NCBI GenBank assembly: GCA_963971405.1
Contig: OZ020491.1
Coordinates: forward strand, 28,008,519 to 28,072,518
Source of the DNA: Psococerastis gibbosa
Lineage: Eukaryota; Arthropoda; Insecta; Psocodea; Psocidae
Direction: 5' to 3'
Length of the DNA: 64,000 nt
The position numbers and the translations under genes were made by a program. Below are positions 42,370 through 54,689 of this stretch, one piece after another (positions within the stretch are counted from its first letter, which is position 1; every line of letters begins with the position of its first letter). Below the pieces are notes generated by a model. The model was given only the letters and a program-made list of their open reading frames with translations, was not told where the DNA came from and did not search any database.

Positions 42370-42680
42370 AAGGAGCTACGTGACGAAGCTGTAGAATCCG
42401 TGATGAAAGCGTACTTCCAAACGTTCCGTATACATCTGCGGTCAACATCGTCGGGGGAACTGCATAGATTTCTAAGATTATATCACGGAGGCTACGCAAC
42501 AGGCAACAGCAACGGCCTATCGTCTCGGATACTGTTGTGTCTCACTAAATGAGTATGTTAGTATTTTAACGGATTTATCATGTGTCATTGAAGATGTTGA
42601 CCGCAGGAAGTACGCTTTCAGAACGACCACGGCCTATCATCCCGGATTTTATTGCTTCGTCACTGTTTTTTTCAATATGA
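42370..42680. mobile_element. Two Penelope-like 3' scraps in inverted order
   Basis: 42370-42530 (acttccaaacgttccgtata, ctgcggtcaacatcg) runs as the fragment at 4630-4720. 42575-42680 (tgaagatgttgaccgcagga, acgaccacggcctatcatcc, cttcgtcac) is the opposite orientation of the same terminal region. Confidence 0.65.
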
Positions 42681-42944
42681 ACTGTATAGAATATAATTGT
42701 TTTTATTTGGAAGTCACAAGAGACAACAATTTCCCGACAAGCTGCCTGTTAGTCCCTTACGGCGGCATGATGCTTGTACCTGTGTGTCTTATGCGTTCGA
42801 TGACCTGTCGTAACATAAGTTTAACATAAGCAAAAATCATGATGTTATTGACAGATTAAAATTTAAAAAAATATATACACAGTATGTATGTTAAATTATA
42901 CAATCATGTAATCAACTAGTTATCAACAAAAAGTATAAAGTGAA

Positions 42945-43440
42945 ATCCATAGACCCATGGGCCCCTTGTCCAATGCCAATGACCCCATGGATTCCGGACA
43001 TAATTTGTATTGTTTCCATATGAATTTTTGGTGGCCATTGGCAAACTGGTATACGAATTCTCAATGTTAACCTACACCTAGTAGTAGTATGGTTTGACAC
43101 AGTCCCAGGCCACGGTGTGGGCCCATACGACTCCAGTCGATCTCCTGATTATAGTGGATTCCGAACCACTTGGGAAACACAGTGAAGTCACACGATTAGT
43201 TCGGAGGTGACCAGGACAAGTCCTACCATGTTTCCCTACCGGCACTGTGCACACGACCAATTTATCTGCAGCTTTGAACCTGCTCTGGTCCGCTGGATTC
43301 AACTTGGTATGGCGGCCGGCTTCAACCTACACCTGTTACAAGCGATAATGGAAAAGCTGAGACAAGCTTACCTTTAACGCAATGAAACAGGCAAAGGCAT
43401 GACATAACCAAGTTCAGTTACGAGTCCATTGTCTTTGTGC
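42945..43440 (+). repeat. Family T, copy split by SINE U
   Basis: 42945-43079 and 43324-43440 are the two halves of one T copy. Removing one 11-bp duplication restores continuity across tgttaacctacacct / gttacaagcg. Confidence 0.85.
43080..43323 (-). mobile_element. 5S-headed SINE family U inserted in family T
   Basis: Perfect 11-bp duplication aacctacacct (43069-43079 and 43324-43334). Reverse reading starts near gccgccataccaagttgaat and ends in a CTA-repeat tail (gtagtagta on the plus strand). Confidence 0.9.
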
Positions 43441-44005
43441 TAGTGCCTCAGTGACAGTGTAAAAAGCTTTCTCTACGCAATTTAGGGAAGTTAGTAGCAT
43501 TTCTCACCGCTCCCAGTTCATCTATTACGTAATATTCCGCTTTAGCAATCATTAACAACTGTTGTCAGTTTTAACTAAAATGCAACAAAACCTAAATAAT
43601 TATATTATTCGCAGTGCTATTTCCGAATTGGGAAACTAAATAGTTGAAAAGTTCGTATATTACTCTTCTACAACAAAATCCATTTGAATTTTATCATAGC
43701 CTGCCAAAAGCGTTAACAAAAATTCAATGATTACTAAACAATTAAAGCACTATTGCTTTGAAATTGAAATAGTTATAAAGACTGCATGTTTGCTTTCTCT
43801 TGTCTACGGAATTTCGATTGAATTATTTGCTTTGTGGGAGCAATCAGCCGAATAATTCCATTCACTTTCAATGGCAAAGGGAGAAGTAATTTTGTTTCCA
43901 GCAAGGGGAAGACATTGGAGCTTTAAAGTTGCACCGAAAAAGGGGGAAATTTTGGAAAAATACATCAAAAACGTATTTGTAATCGTTTAGAGGAAGCTGA
44001 TTGTC
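43441..44005. other. No gene seen
   Basis: AT-rich. Nothing recognised. Confidence 0.35.
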
Positions 44006-44009
44006 GAAC

Positions 44010-44155
44010 TCTTTGTTAAGTCATGCTTAAGTCTTAATCTTCATTGTGTCAATGGTAAGTTTGTCTCAGCTTGTCCAATATCGCTTGCAACGGGTGTGCG
44101 TTGACGTCGGTGATGTAATACCAGTCTGCCAATGGCCAAAAATTCATTTGTAACC
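44010..44155 (-). repeat. Family T, minus copy
   Basis: tgtcaatggtaagtttgtct, cagcttgtcc and gccaatggccaaaaattcat. Confidence 0.7.
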
Positions 44156-44524
44156 TGAGAAGGGTCAAGTTCCCGTAAGATCTTTCATTTCTTTTTTATG
44201 AAAAGGGTATATTGAAGAATAATTAGTGCGAATACTCAGCTAGGGGCAATACTTGACAAGGCTTAAGTGCAAAAACCAAAGAACCCAAAAAAGGAAAAGG
44301 AAAACTCAACTAGGGCAGTCTGGAACCACCTGTATTATCTTCACATTCACTTTGTAACACGTCGTCATAGTAAATCAAAAAAAAAGTAACTTAGTCAAGT
44401 ATTACTAAAAATTATTAAGAGCGACCGGTTTTGGCATCTTCAGGCTACAGACGACATACAATACATTGCCAAGTAAGCACAATGGTTAGGGATATTTATG
44501 TTGCCGACATTGGAAAATTGGCAA

Positions 44525-44960
44525 AACTTTCACTGCATGTGTGCTGAGGAATCAAGACGACAGATTGAAAATGGCGCCAAAGGTTGAACCGGAAACAATG
44601 ATAAAGACGCAACGCCAAAAATTGTAGACACTATGGGCCAAGAAATAACAACATTCCGGGAGAATTGTTAATAATTTTTACTTGTACATTACTTTCACTG
44701 CATGCGCTTAGAGGAATCAAGAGGACAGGTTGAAAATGGCGCCAAAGGTTGAACTGGAAACAATGACATTGGAGTAACGCCGTAAAATGTAGCAAATGTG
44801 GAAGTCGAACCAAAGCGCAACAACCTTCCGGAAAAAAATTTAAGATTTTTACCTCTGCACTTCGTTCACAGCAAATGCATGTATGCTGAGGAATCAACAA
44901 GACAGGTTGAAAAGGGCGCCAAAGGTTGAACCGGAAATTATGATGAATGTATTTATAAAT
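44525..44960. repeat. Degenerate ~170-bp tandem triplication
   Basis: The word ggcgccaaaggttgaac recurs at 44573, 44738 and 44915, each preceded by gaggaatcaa and followed by ggaaa-at-atga. Periods 165 and 177 bp. No coding content recognised. Confidence 0.75.
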
Positions 44961-45550
44961 ATGTTGCCTCATCCATCAATTTAACTGTGATTTCCGATCT
45001 GTTTATGGAACATCTGCCTTGATTCTTACCGGATATTGGAAAAGAGATAAGAAAACAATCATGGCGGCTCAACACGCTCGTACATGGAGCAAGGGGAGGG
45101 GGGAGGGAGCATATGAAAAATGTGGGCCCTGAAAAATCCCCATTTTTTGTTCTAAAGGCCCAGACAGGTGATTTATCGCAAGTTTTAACCGTTTCATTAT
45201 TGATATCGAAAATGTTTTTGCGACAAAGAACAGTATGTGTCCCTTTTTTATTATTATTTGAAAATGGACGTTTCTGTCTTTTTTTAGGGGGTTTAATTTA
45301 ATTTTTTAACGTATGGTTTTGTTCGCGATTTATGCTCTGTATAATGGTGGATACTGGATATCAATAAAAGAAAAGCTGTCATGGTTTTGTGATGATTGGA
45401 ACAAAGGAAGTCGATTTGGTCTGATGGGCCGTGTTATGAATGAGGAAATTGTATATGCCAGCCTTTCGAAATTTTCCATAAAGAAAATAACTACAGGCCA
45501 ATGATGATGGTCAATCATCGCTACATACATACAGCTATATATACACAGTG
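44961..45550. other. No gene seen
   Basis: Frames at 45113-45301 and 45313-45504 have no recognisable motif. Confidence 0.35.
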
Positions 45551-45596
45551 CCACTGAACTCTGAAGATGTCGACCGCAGGTGTGGCGAAACTTTTT
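45551..45596 (+). mobile_element. Penelope-like terminal scrap with hammerhead-like core
   Basis: tctgaagatgtcgaccgcag and gtgtggcgaaac keep the CUGAAGA and GAAAC words of the fold at 4640-4684, with weaker stem II. Confidence 0.5.
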
Positions 45597-46100
45597 TAAT
45601 TGCAGTTTTAGATCATCTCAGATTCTACTGTATTTCTTTTGTACCGTCTTCTTATAATACCGTAATATCAACCATAACAAACCACTATTAAAACCATATT
45701 ACAAAACAAATGGTAACCTCGGGCAATGGGTAAAGTAACCCCTCCTTACAGTAGCCTATTCAAAGGCCTACTTGAAATACAAAATGAATTATTTGTTAAT
45801 CCAAGTTTCACTTAACTTGCGGGAAAATTCGTGGGGGCGGGGGGGGGGGGAGGGATTCGCTTTATCAGAGAAATGAAACTTCGAGATCTTTGATTTTAGT
45901 TATAAAGTTGAATTGGTCTAAATGGAAGTGATTAAATAGTATAAATTCCAATGCAGGCTTACCATAGTTCCCCCCCCCCTTTCCACTAATCTATTGGTTT
46001 ATTACGCCTTGCCATGTAGCCCCTTAGATTATTATTAAGATAATTAATATGGCCTTTTGTGCAGCCTTAGCCTATCTACTATACTATATATATATATATA
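45597..46100. other. No gene seen
   Basis: G run near 45839-45850, C run near 45970, (AT)n near 46083-46100. Confidence 0.35.
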
Positions 46101-46103
46101 CCC

Positions 46104-46415
46104 AGCGTTGGCAGGGGAACATGGTGGGACATGATAACGGGCTGAGACTATACCAGTCAGTCTGAGTGCGTGTCGAGTCCTGGTCACCTCCGAATTAATC
46201 GTGTGACTTTTCCATGTTCCCCAAGTGGTTCGGAACCCACTATAATCAGGAGGTCCACTCTGTCAGCCAGGGAAGGGGATTCCCCCGAGGTGAAAGAGCT
46301 TGCCCTTAGGGTGTCTCAAGTTAATAAACAGACTCACTCCCCCTGCTTGGCTGATAGGGTTGATTAAAAGCAGAAATGCTGAAAGCAAGCGTTGGAAAGC
46401 AAAACTATCCTAGGA
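46104..46415 (+). mobile_element. SINE family U, 5'-truncated
   Basis: cagcgttggcaggggaacat, gtcgagtcctggtcacctcc and aaagcagaaatgctgaaagc. The 5S-like head is missing. Confidence 0.78.
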
Positions 46416-46727
46416 GCCAATATTTCTGATGTAATGTTATTGAAAATATGTATTTAAATAATTAATGTACCGACCACGACAGGGTGGCACCTCGAACACA
46501 TTGTTTATTTGAGAACTTACATAAGCGCAACACTGAGTTTATTCGATTTTTATAAGTGTTCCAAGTGCCATCCTATCATGGCCGGGTAGTACAGCCCTCC
46601 ACCCCGAATCGCTTCACAGAGAGTAGGGAGTGAAGATGGAAGCTCGTTACTTCCCGTCTCGTAAGCTCGGCACTAAATATAATATAATTTTGTCCTGAAA
46701 AACGTTTTTATGAACCTAAGCAAATAC

Positions 46728-46950
46728 TGTCCCATTGGTCCCTTGACAATGCCAACTACCCCATCGATTTCAGACATTATTTATATTGTTACCGTAAGAA
46801 TTTTGGGCCATTGGCAAACTGGTATATACCTCCTAAATGTCAACCTGCACTGACTACAAGCTATAATGAAGAAGCTGTGGCAAGCTTACCATTGGCGCAG
46901 TGTAAGAGGTGAAAGCATGACTTAGCTATGTACAGATACGACTCAAAGCT
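46728..46950 (+). repeat. Family T, copy 5
   Basis: attggtcccttgacaatgcc to tgacttagctatgtacagat, more diverged than other copies. Confidence 0.65.
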
Positions 46951-47095
46951 CACCACTTCCCGTCTCGTAAGCTTGACAGTTCCTGTCTCGCAAGCTCGGC
47001 ACAGCATCCCAATTCGCAAGTCCGGCACTTCCATCTCGCAAGCTCGCACTTTCCGTCTCGCAAGCTTGCAACTTCATGTCTCGCAAGCTGACGCA
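46945..47095 (+). repeat. ~23-bp minisatellite
   Basis: cttcccgtctcgtaagctt, cctgtctcgcaagctcggca, cttccatctcgcaagctcg and similar words repeat about seven times. One unit pair also lies at 46640-46670. Confidence 0.75.
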
Positions 47096-47574
47096 ACTAC
47101 GGGGTGACGGGGTAATTTAATGAAAATGCTTTCTTGGATTACTTTAACGCTGCTGCTACATCTACTGATGCTAGTCTAATCATGTTTTACCTACAGAAAG
47201 TCTTCAAAAAAGAAAACGTTTTGACAAATAACCCAAGAATGACTCAGCTGTAGAAATTAATTAAGAAAATTACAAGTACAGCTTGAGCAGCGAGAAAAAC
47301 CTCAAAAGAAAATGATGTTTTTCTTTGCAGTGTTGAGAAAATCTCATGCTGACAACCTAACAAATGTCTACCCTTTACCACGCTAATTATGATGAATCAC
47401 CTTCACTGATATTTTCACGTTGTCAGGTTGGCGTTATTTGTTTTTCGTAGTCAAAGATTTCACCCCGGGGCCATTAGCTAAGTCATTAATTAGTTTGTTT
47501 ATTTTTGGATGGTTTAAGAGCAAATTGGAGTATTCCCACTAGGCGCGTTTTGTACAAAGTCGATTTACACGTCA
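47096..47574. other. No gene seen
   Basis: Nothing recognised. Confidence 0.35.
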
Positions 47575-47805
47575 TGACGACTGGTATCTGTACTTGGTTA
47601 AGTCATGCTTTCGCCTGTTTCATTGTGTCAATGGTAAGATTGTCTCAGCTTGTTCATAATCGCTTGTGACCGGTGTAGGTTGAAATTGAGAACGTATACC
47701 AGTTTGCCAATGGCCAAAACGTCACACGGAAACAATACAAATCATGTCCGAAATCCACAGGGTCGTTGGCGTTGGACAAGGGACCTATGGGCCACTATAC
47801 CGTAA
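47575..47805 (-). repeat. Family T, minus copy
   Basis: ctggtatctgtacttggtta through gttggacaagggacctatgg. Confidence 0.75.
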
Positions 47806-48089
47806 GTAGGATCTGAATCCATACATAAAAAGGCGTAAAAAAGTAATAACTAATACACTGGTCAAGCCTTCTACATTTATGTCTTCAAAGTAGCTGAGCT
47901 TCTGTGAATAAGGCCTTATGATGGTCTCAGGGTCGAAGACGCGAAATTCCCCAATCTGCACCTCTTCGTGGTACCGATTGATTTGTTGGGAACCGCCTTG
48001 CTGTTTGTCGTTTCACAGCACGTCGCAGACTATTGAGTAGACAGTGTGGTTAACTTACCTAAAAAAGTTAAAGAAAATATATTAATAAT

Positions 48090-48520
48090 AGTTAAACATG
48101 GGTATAAGAATGAAGTGGTTTGAGTCTCTCAAGTTGTCACGAGGCGTGGTGACAGCCTCGTCACGCCTAATATCAGGACACACCATGACGAAGTATCACC
48201 TGCAGCGAATGTCAATTGTGGACTCTGCCTCTTGCGATCAGTGTGGCCAACCGGAAACGGTGGAACACATTTTATGGGACTGCCCAAGCATGGCTCTAGC
48301 CGCGAGGGATAGACTCACAGTTGCCATTCGTCAAGGTTTGGGGTACTCGGTTACGGAAGTAAGGGACATTATGGCGATGGCTCTTGAATTAGGGGTATCA
48401 TCGGTCCTGCAATGCCTTACATGGGAGTTGGACGATGTAGTCACGATTTAGGAGGAACTAAGTTTCTGCTGTACCTCGACCTGATATTGGCTTAGCTAAG
48501 TGCCCGTAAAAAAAAGAAAT
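48090..48520 (+). mobile_element. LINE ORF tail with zinc knuckle (I/R1/Jockey-like)
   Basis: Plus frame 48098-48451: LISGHTMTKYHLQRM, then CDQCGQPETVEHILWDC, a C-x2-C-x8-H-x4-C knuckle. The GHT-x-KYHLQR segment followed by the knuckle is the standard end of I/R1/Jockey-group polymerases. An A-rich tail follows near 48508-48520. RT and RNase H parts are missing. Confidence 0.78.
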
Positions 48521-48544
48521 TAAGTGTTTTTATATTTTCAATTA

Positions 48545-48640
48545 CATAGGCTTAGAGAACTAAAGAAAAAGCGGAGTCTGAGCTTGCATGGAATCTCCAT
48601 ACACCTGATCGGCCGGAGACAAAAGGGATTTTATTATTTT
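48545..48640 (-). repeat. Family Y scrap
   Basis: gcggagtctgagcttgcatg and gatcggccggag match the 5' end of family Y in reverse. Confidence 0.6.
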
Positions 48641-49619
48641 TATTATTCCTTTTTTACCATACTAATAAGAGATTTTTTTTAGATAAAAATCATTTTTTAT
48701 TTATTTATGTATTTATTTATTTAAGCGTATTTCCTCGTGTCTCAGAATATGCCCCATCCATTTGCCTCTCCTTGTTGAAATGGTGACCATAATAGCTATT
48801 TTTGTTTACTCTAGGGAACACCTCTTCGTTGGTTATGTGGTCTTTCCATGGGATTTTCAAGATAAGGTATAATGTTGGGTAGACCCAAGCCATTTACATT
48901 TTGTGTCGTCAATCGTGTTTCGAACCTTGAGCTTTCCTTCCAGTTCCAGTTCTCCACTAACTCCATTATTTCGAACCACAACAGCAAACTATCCTGTTTA
49001 TTAATTTCTAATTTTAAAACAATACATAACGTCCACAAAGTATCCTTTCTATGCAAAATATCCCTCGAATCCAATATACATATATGCGACACTCGATAAC
49101 TCCACAAAAAGAGCTCCTACCCCCCGACAAACCCCTAACTAAACTCGGGGGGAAGGGGGGCGTGGATTTCATTTAAACCTACAGAGGGAATAAAATAAAA
49201 AGAGATTGGTAGAGTGAACGTATTGTTCCGTTAGTTATCTACTTTTACCAGCCGCTCGAAAATGCGAAATCCATAATTTCGCCTCTTAAGCCCGTTTTCC
49301 CCGCATTAGTGACAAAACCGGATTTTTCTTGTCGACGAGAGTTGTTCGTTTTTCTGTTGAAGGGAAAGGATTGTTAAATTTATCCTCCCCCCTTGGTTTT
49401 TGATGATATGTCATTTTTGAATGCTATGTTACCAAGCACTAATGGATGTTCTTTTCCCGGAGTTTTGTAAATGATGGGTTTAGGTTTTTTTTTGTGGTGG
49501 TTTTGAATGAGGAATGTACGGAATAATGAGGTATAATGGTCTCTAAGATGCTGAAGTTGTGTATTCAATTTGGAAGTGAAGGGGTATTTATATTTTTCAG
49601 TCAGGACTTCCAAGCTCGC
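48641..49619. other. No gene seen
   Basis: ATTT-rich near 48695-48725. The frames around 48811-49107 have no recognisable motif. Confidence 0.4.
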
Positions 49620-50125
49620 AGGAATCACAAGTTCGAAATGTCTTCATGAAAATGCAGAAAGTACTTAGGTGTCGAAATCTGCGGTTGCGAATGGTGAAAT
49701 GTTATGTGTTCCCAATCGTTCCAAATGATATGGAGGGATGGACTCTGAAAAAGTTATGGAAAACAGAATCAGTGCATTTGAAATGTGGGTATACACACGA
49801 ATGCTGCGCATGTAATGGACAGATCGTGTCCCTAATGCCGAGGTCCTGAGGCTAATGGATACAGAAACCGAGTTGCTGCTAACGGTAAAGAAACTGAAAA
49901 TGACATACTTCTGCCAAGTGATGAGGAATGGAAAGTATTGCCTTCTGAATGTAATAATGAAAGGGAAGATAGAAGGATTGAGAGCTCCCGGCAGAAGAAG
50001 AGCAAACATCATGGTTGAAACACCTAGACATCGGTTTGGCACGACTTCCCTTTTCAGAGCAGCAGTGTCCAAGGTCCGAATTGCCATGATTGCAGCCAAA
50101 CTTTGATAGAAGAAGCATTTAAAGA
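49620..50125 (+). mobile_element. LINE ORF tail, frameshifted (family C)
   Basis: Two plus frames give MVKCYVFPIVPNDMEGWTLK, then TETELLLTVKKLKM, YFCQVMRNGKYCLL, GKIEGLRAPGRRR and FGTTSLFRAAVSKVRIAM. These are the known end of a very common insect LINE polymerase (ETELL-KKRKL-YFGHVMRNGKY...). At least one frameshift lies between 49840 and 49860. A scrap of the same family is at 54195-54260. Confidence 0.85.
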
Positions 50126-50154
50126 AGAAAAAGGAGTCAGGACTCAAGATATGC

Positions 50155-50200
50155 AGTAGAGTAGTAGTACGGACTCTGACTTTCATCCGAAAGGTTGTAT
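50155..50200 (+). mobile_element. SINE family W head scrap
   Basis: gtagagtagtagtacggact with ccgaaaggttgt. Confidence 0.5.
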
Positions 50201-50223
50201 CGGTAAAGAAGTCAGATGACAGC

Positions 50224-50487
50224 CTCTATATAGCTACTTCGGAAGAAAAAAGAAACAACTCGAAAATTGTCGATTTTGACTTGAACGACTATAACGAATA
50301 TTGCGTTAAAAATTTGTATTTTGTTTGAAAACGTCTTTAATGGAGTGTGTATATTTTCCGCGCGAGGGCAGTTGAATTTGGCGGAGCTGCCAGGTAATTC
50401 ATTATAAGAAAAACATTAACTTCAATTTCTGTAAATTGATAGATTTAGAGTTGTGTCCCTTTTCTTCCGAAGTAGCGATATAGAGAA
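50224..50487. mobile_element. MITE with ~38-bp TIRs
   Basis: ctctatatagctacttcgga agaaaa...acaactc at the left mirrors gagttgtgtcccttttcttc cgaagtagcgatatagag at the right. 264 bp, no ORF. Confidence 0.7.
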
Positions 50488-51814
50488 CTTAGTGATAGTA
50501 GTTAGATTAGATTAGTAGGTTGACATTTTAAATGTAAAATATGTAAATTGCAGTACATTATCAACTTACTCACTTATTGAGTATATTATTGATTACATTT
50601 CTAATCATGGTGTGACCGGCTTAAGTTGTCCCCCAACAAGTAGAGACAGCTGGCGGACAACCTCAACACCAAGTTGCCTCTCAACAATCCCAATGCGCTT
50701 CGTTTCGTTACAGACAATGGTATTAAAATTTCAAAGCCCTCCCATAAAACGTTTAATTTAAAAACAAAAATATTGTTATAATATTCTATGCTAGTGATAG
50801 GCTATAGGGTGTGCTTTCAGGCTACGCTACCGAAGACACAAACAATTTAAACTGAACACCGGTAGAAAATATGCTTCACCTTTTCAAAACAGCAAACGTT
50901 TTTTCTAAAATTCACTCGTGTCTGATCATTACGTTGTCTCAGTTAACATTTGTTTTTCCCTGAGAAGACAACTAATCCACCGTCCTATAAAGGTAAAAAA
51001 TATAACGAGGAAACTTTTATTAAAAAACAAAAATGAAACAACACTCCCAACAAAACAGGAGGGACATTCTTCCACAATTCACCAAGAGTCCTGAAACTAC
51101 AATAAAAATGAACGAAATAGGCAATTGAGACGGATTAAATAACACAATGAAAATAAAATAACTTCATGTGTTGGGCCTAGCACTGTCACGACAAACATCC
51201 CAATACAATCACTCAGAGGACCAATCCCATTTTTTTGGGGCCTTTTTTCGGGGCCTTCTCCCTCTTGATCCCAGTTATTTAGGCTTTCCCTTGTTTTTCT
51301 TTGTGATCGCCCCATCATTTGTCCTCGGTCCTCATGTAATCCCCCTACTTTCCACTGAAACAACAGGGGAAAGGCCTCTTAAACTGTATTATTCGATCAA
51401 CTTTGTGTCCTTTTAGTGAGCTTTTCGGGGGGAGGTAGAGGGTGGTATCTGGACGTAGTTGATCTCGCTTTCAAATGGCTTGGGAGCTATCTCATTGTAA
51501 GAGGATTCATGTAGTCTTTAAAATTAGGGAGAGTATTTCTTTCTTTTGGATTTTTTTTTCAAATATTACAAATAGTGCCGTTATCTGGAATACACTGGAA
51601 AATATAGAAATAAATAAATAAATATAATGAATTGTATTTATTTTCCACTTGAGGGAATTTAATGCCTTCCGGGTAAATAAATAGCCTATATAACATAATT
51701 TTTTAGTTAATTGTTGAAAAAAAATTGTTTTTATTTATTGGTATCTCTTTATAAATTGGTATAGTATAGGTGCGGCACCGAATGGTTGAAATGCCAAAAG
51801 CGGGTGATTGGTAA
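50488..51814. other. No gene seen
   Basis: Frames at 51097-51363 and 51168-51416 overlap on opposite strands and have no recognisable motif. Confidence 0.4.
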
Positions 51815-52220
51815 AGTCTTAGACCATATAATAATCTAGACATGGCATTCTATATGCACTGCATGAGAAAGTTGGAGCACCAACATTATGTTTATCTTTT
51901 GCCAGTGGATGACGTCACAGCCCAGATTACCTGGCAACAGAGACTTGGACTGCTAGGTAACCAACCTGGTCACCCGAGGGACTAGTTTGTTTGGTTTTTG
52001 AAGAAATAACGGACTGAGGAGTTTCCAATTGAATATTTGAATATTAAATAAGTTACAGAATGTTCTCTTACTCCAATTAACTAAACAAAACTTGAAAATA
52101 ATAGGTTCGCGCCTCTAAAAGCAGCTGATTATGCGCTTTAGCCAGTGTGTGACGTCATTTTATGTTGGTCCCTCGGAAATTCTAACATGGCGTGTCTAGA
52201 GTATTATGTGGTAGGCTATG
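51815..52220. mobile_element. Possible MITE with imperfect TIRs
   Basis: agaccatataataatctaga catggcattct at the left is imperfectly complementary to catggcgtgtctagagtatt atgtggtagg at the right. Both sides also carry gtgacgtca. About 400 bp, no ORF. Confidence 0.5.
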
Positions 52221-53754
52221 GCCTAAAGGTAAAATAGGCCTACTATTTTATTAAGAAATTTCACTGTTTATTTATTTATTTATTTATTCATCAAAATAGA
52301 TGAATACATTAAGAATAATAGTGTTAGAATGTTAGATCCACTTTAACTCCAATGAAAAATAATACTTAGCAACGCCAAGCAATCTCATTCACGCGCAACA
52401 TTCTCTTTGTTTGGCAGTTAGGAAAACGACAGGGAGGGGGGGGGGGAGCACACCCCATGGAAGCTCCCTCTAGATTTTATCTCAAAATGTCGTGTCTGTA
52501 GACTTGATGGACAGATTTCTGGTGACACGGCGAAAAAACTCTGCTCTCTACAATCTACTTCTCTACTGTATGTCTTCTGCTTCCTACTTAAATAATAATG
52601 TCTGTTTCCCCTCCCGCCCTCTTGTGCTTTTGAGAGAAGATGTCTGATTGGTTTAATGTTTACTCCTAGTTGTTTATTTAAGACTGAGCATTCCAAATGG
52701 TTTATAAACAACTGGAGATTGCGTTTACAAAATTAATATAGCTTATAGTTTTATTTGTAGCTTACGTATAGGAAATTGTAGAAAAAAATAGAAGCTGACT
52801 AATTTTTAGGTGATCTAGGGGTGATTAATATCTACGTTCGATGTCTTTTAAATTATATTCTATTACGTACCTACCTAACTGGTACAGGTAATAATGGAAG
52901 AATCATCACCCTAAATGAATATAATGAATAAATATTGAGTTTTTGCCGCATAAATATTCTATTTTGGGTGGTGTAGAGCTACAAAGATAAAAGTTTGACA
53001 AATGATATTGAGTTATTAAAACGTTTGACCACTGCGCAGCGGCCAGCTGAAAACAAATCTGGTTGCCATTTATGTCAATATTGTTGTGTTAATTGTACGT
53101 TATTCTTTTAAGTAAAAGTACGACTGTTCTTCGTTTTGATTTCTTTTGTTTTTTGTAAATAATCCGTTTTAAAAATAAAATTATTGCATTATGCATTACA
53201 TAGATCCAATCAAAATGAAACAGGGGAGGTGGCAGAGACTAAGTTAGTGCTTAAATAGCCTATGTCCCTGCTTACTCCTAACAGTGTACTGTAGGATAAT
53301 GCGTCGGCAATACCGGAAAATTCCAATTTTTTGCACTAAAATTTATATTACCAAATTGATTTATAGAATTCCAATGTAATTGCATAAGTTGAATTGGATG
53401 GCAAGTTAAAACAGCAGCCATATTGGATTTGAACGCTTCAGTTCAATGAACATTCCATTGTTACCAACTTAATCTCTCTACTGATTTACGATTTACTTGA
53501 TTCAATCCAAACTTTTTAATTCACTCGCTTCCCAACTCTATTGCCATCTTTTGCGTTTGCCAATGCTGACATTGTGCCCCCGCGACATTCATTGCACAAG
53601 TTTTTACGATTATTATATAAAAGGGGGGAAAGGGGAAGGGGGTTTCATTCTTTGAAGTTATAATCAAGAAGTTGGTCTTGTTAGATTAGATTGGAGATTC
53701 TTTTCTGCTTTATCTTCTGTTAAAGCCCGTGAGAATTTTTTTTGTAGCGATATG
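52221..53754. other. No gene seen
   Basis: AT-rich, with (TTTA)n near 52270-52290 and a G run at 52436-52446. Confidence 0.4.
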
Positions 53755-54260
53755 GTAAGTATATTATTTTTTTGCTAGGGCTAAGCTGCAGCTCACAGGT
53801 GGCGGGTATTGGAAAGGCCACCAGATTTGGTGGCTAGCTTCGAATATAACGAATAAGCAGTCCCCGACCAAGCAGCGGTATAATCGGAGGGTGTGGTGGC
53901 AAGTCTGGTGATACAGGCTTGTCTAGAAAAAGCCGCAGTAGCCCGAGGATGGCTATGTGACGGGGCTAATAGTTGCCACCACTAAATAAGCAACCCCTAC
54001 TAGGGCACTCTTTTGTCCTGGGGTTGGGCCCCGAAGACGGAGGAACTCAATAAAGAGTCAATGGCATAAGGATGCAGAAGGCAACGGAAAACCATGACTG
54101 CATTACACTGTCCAGTAGTCATCATGACTTAGTAAATTCGATACTCTAAACTCTTACTTTCCTTTTGGGGAGTCCGAAGCACGGTATCTACGTGTTTGCA
54201 GTTGCCATGATGATTGCCAATCTTCAATAGAAGAGGCAGTCGGAGAAGAAGAAGTGAAGC
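53755..54260 (+). mobile_element. LINE copy with internal deletion (family C)
   Basis: 53775-54100 carries a 5'-type block (aagctgcagctcacaggtgg, taagcagtccccgaccaagc, ggatgcagaaggcaacggaa). 54195-54260 (gttgccatgatgattgccaa with tcttcaatagaagagg) matches the ORF end of the LINE at 50070-50115. The coding middle is missing. Confidence 0.6.
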
Positions 54261-54689
54261 TGTTTCCATAATCAATCAGCAATGTAATGGCTATGTACCT
54301 GTATGAACCAAATGCACGCATAGGCATAGCCAAATTACTCGCGTATATCAGACAATTTTAGGCACATTAATCAGCACTACTCCCTACAGTATTGAGGTCA
54401 GAACACTCAGCGTCTAGTAACCGCTGACTAATTAGCTTCATTACTGGAAATAAAGCTGAGAGCTTATTATGATATACAGTACAGACCCGCGCTGCTGACC
54501 GCAGCTCTGTCAGCACTCCGTCAGTTTCTAACCCCTACCCCCCTCTTAGTACCCCTTTTGTGTTTCCACTTTGTACCCCTAAACAGCTGTGTCTAAATGT
54601 TCCTGCTATGCTGGGGTTGAATGAACTCTTATGAGTCTTCATATCATGTAAGATAACCAGAAATAATTAGAAATGGCTTTCCTATTTGA
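54261..54689. other. No gene seen
   Basis: Nothing recognised. Confidence 0.35.

Noticed and set aside
46945-47095. CRISPR-like array
   Set aside because: Units abut without spacers and the host is eukaryotic; it is a minisatellite.
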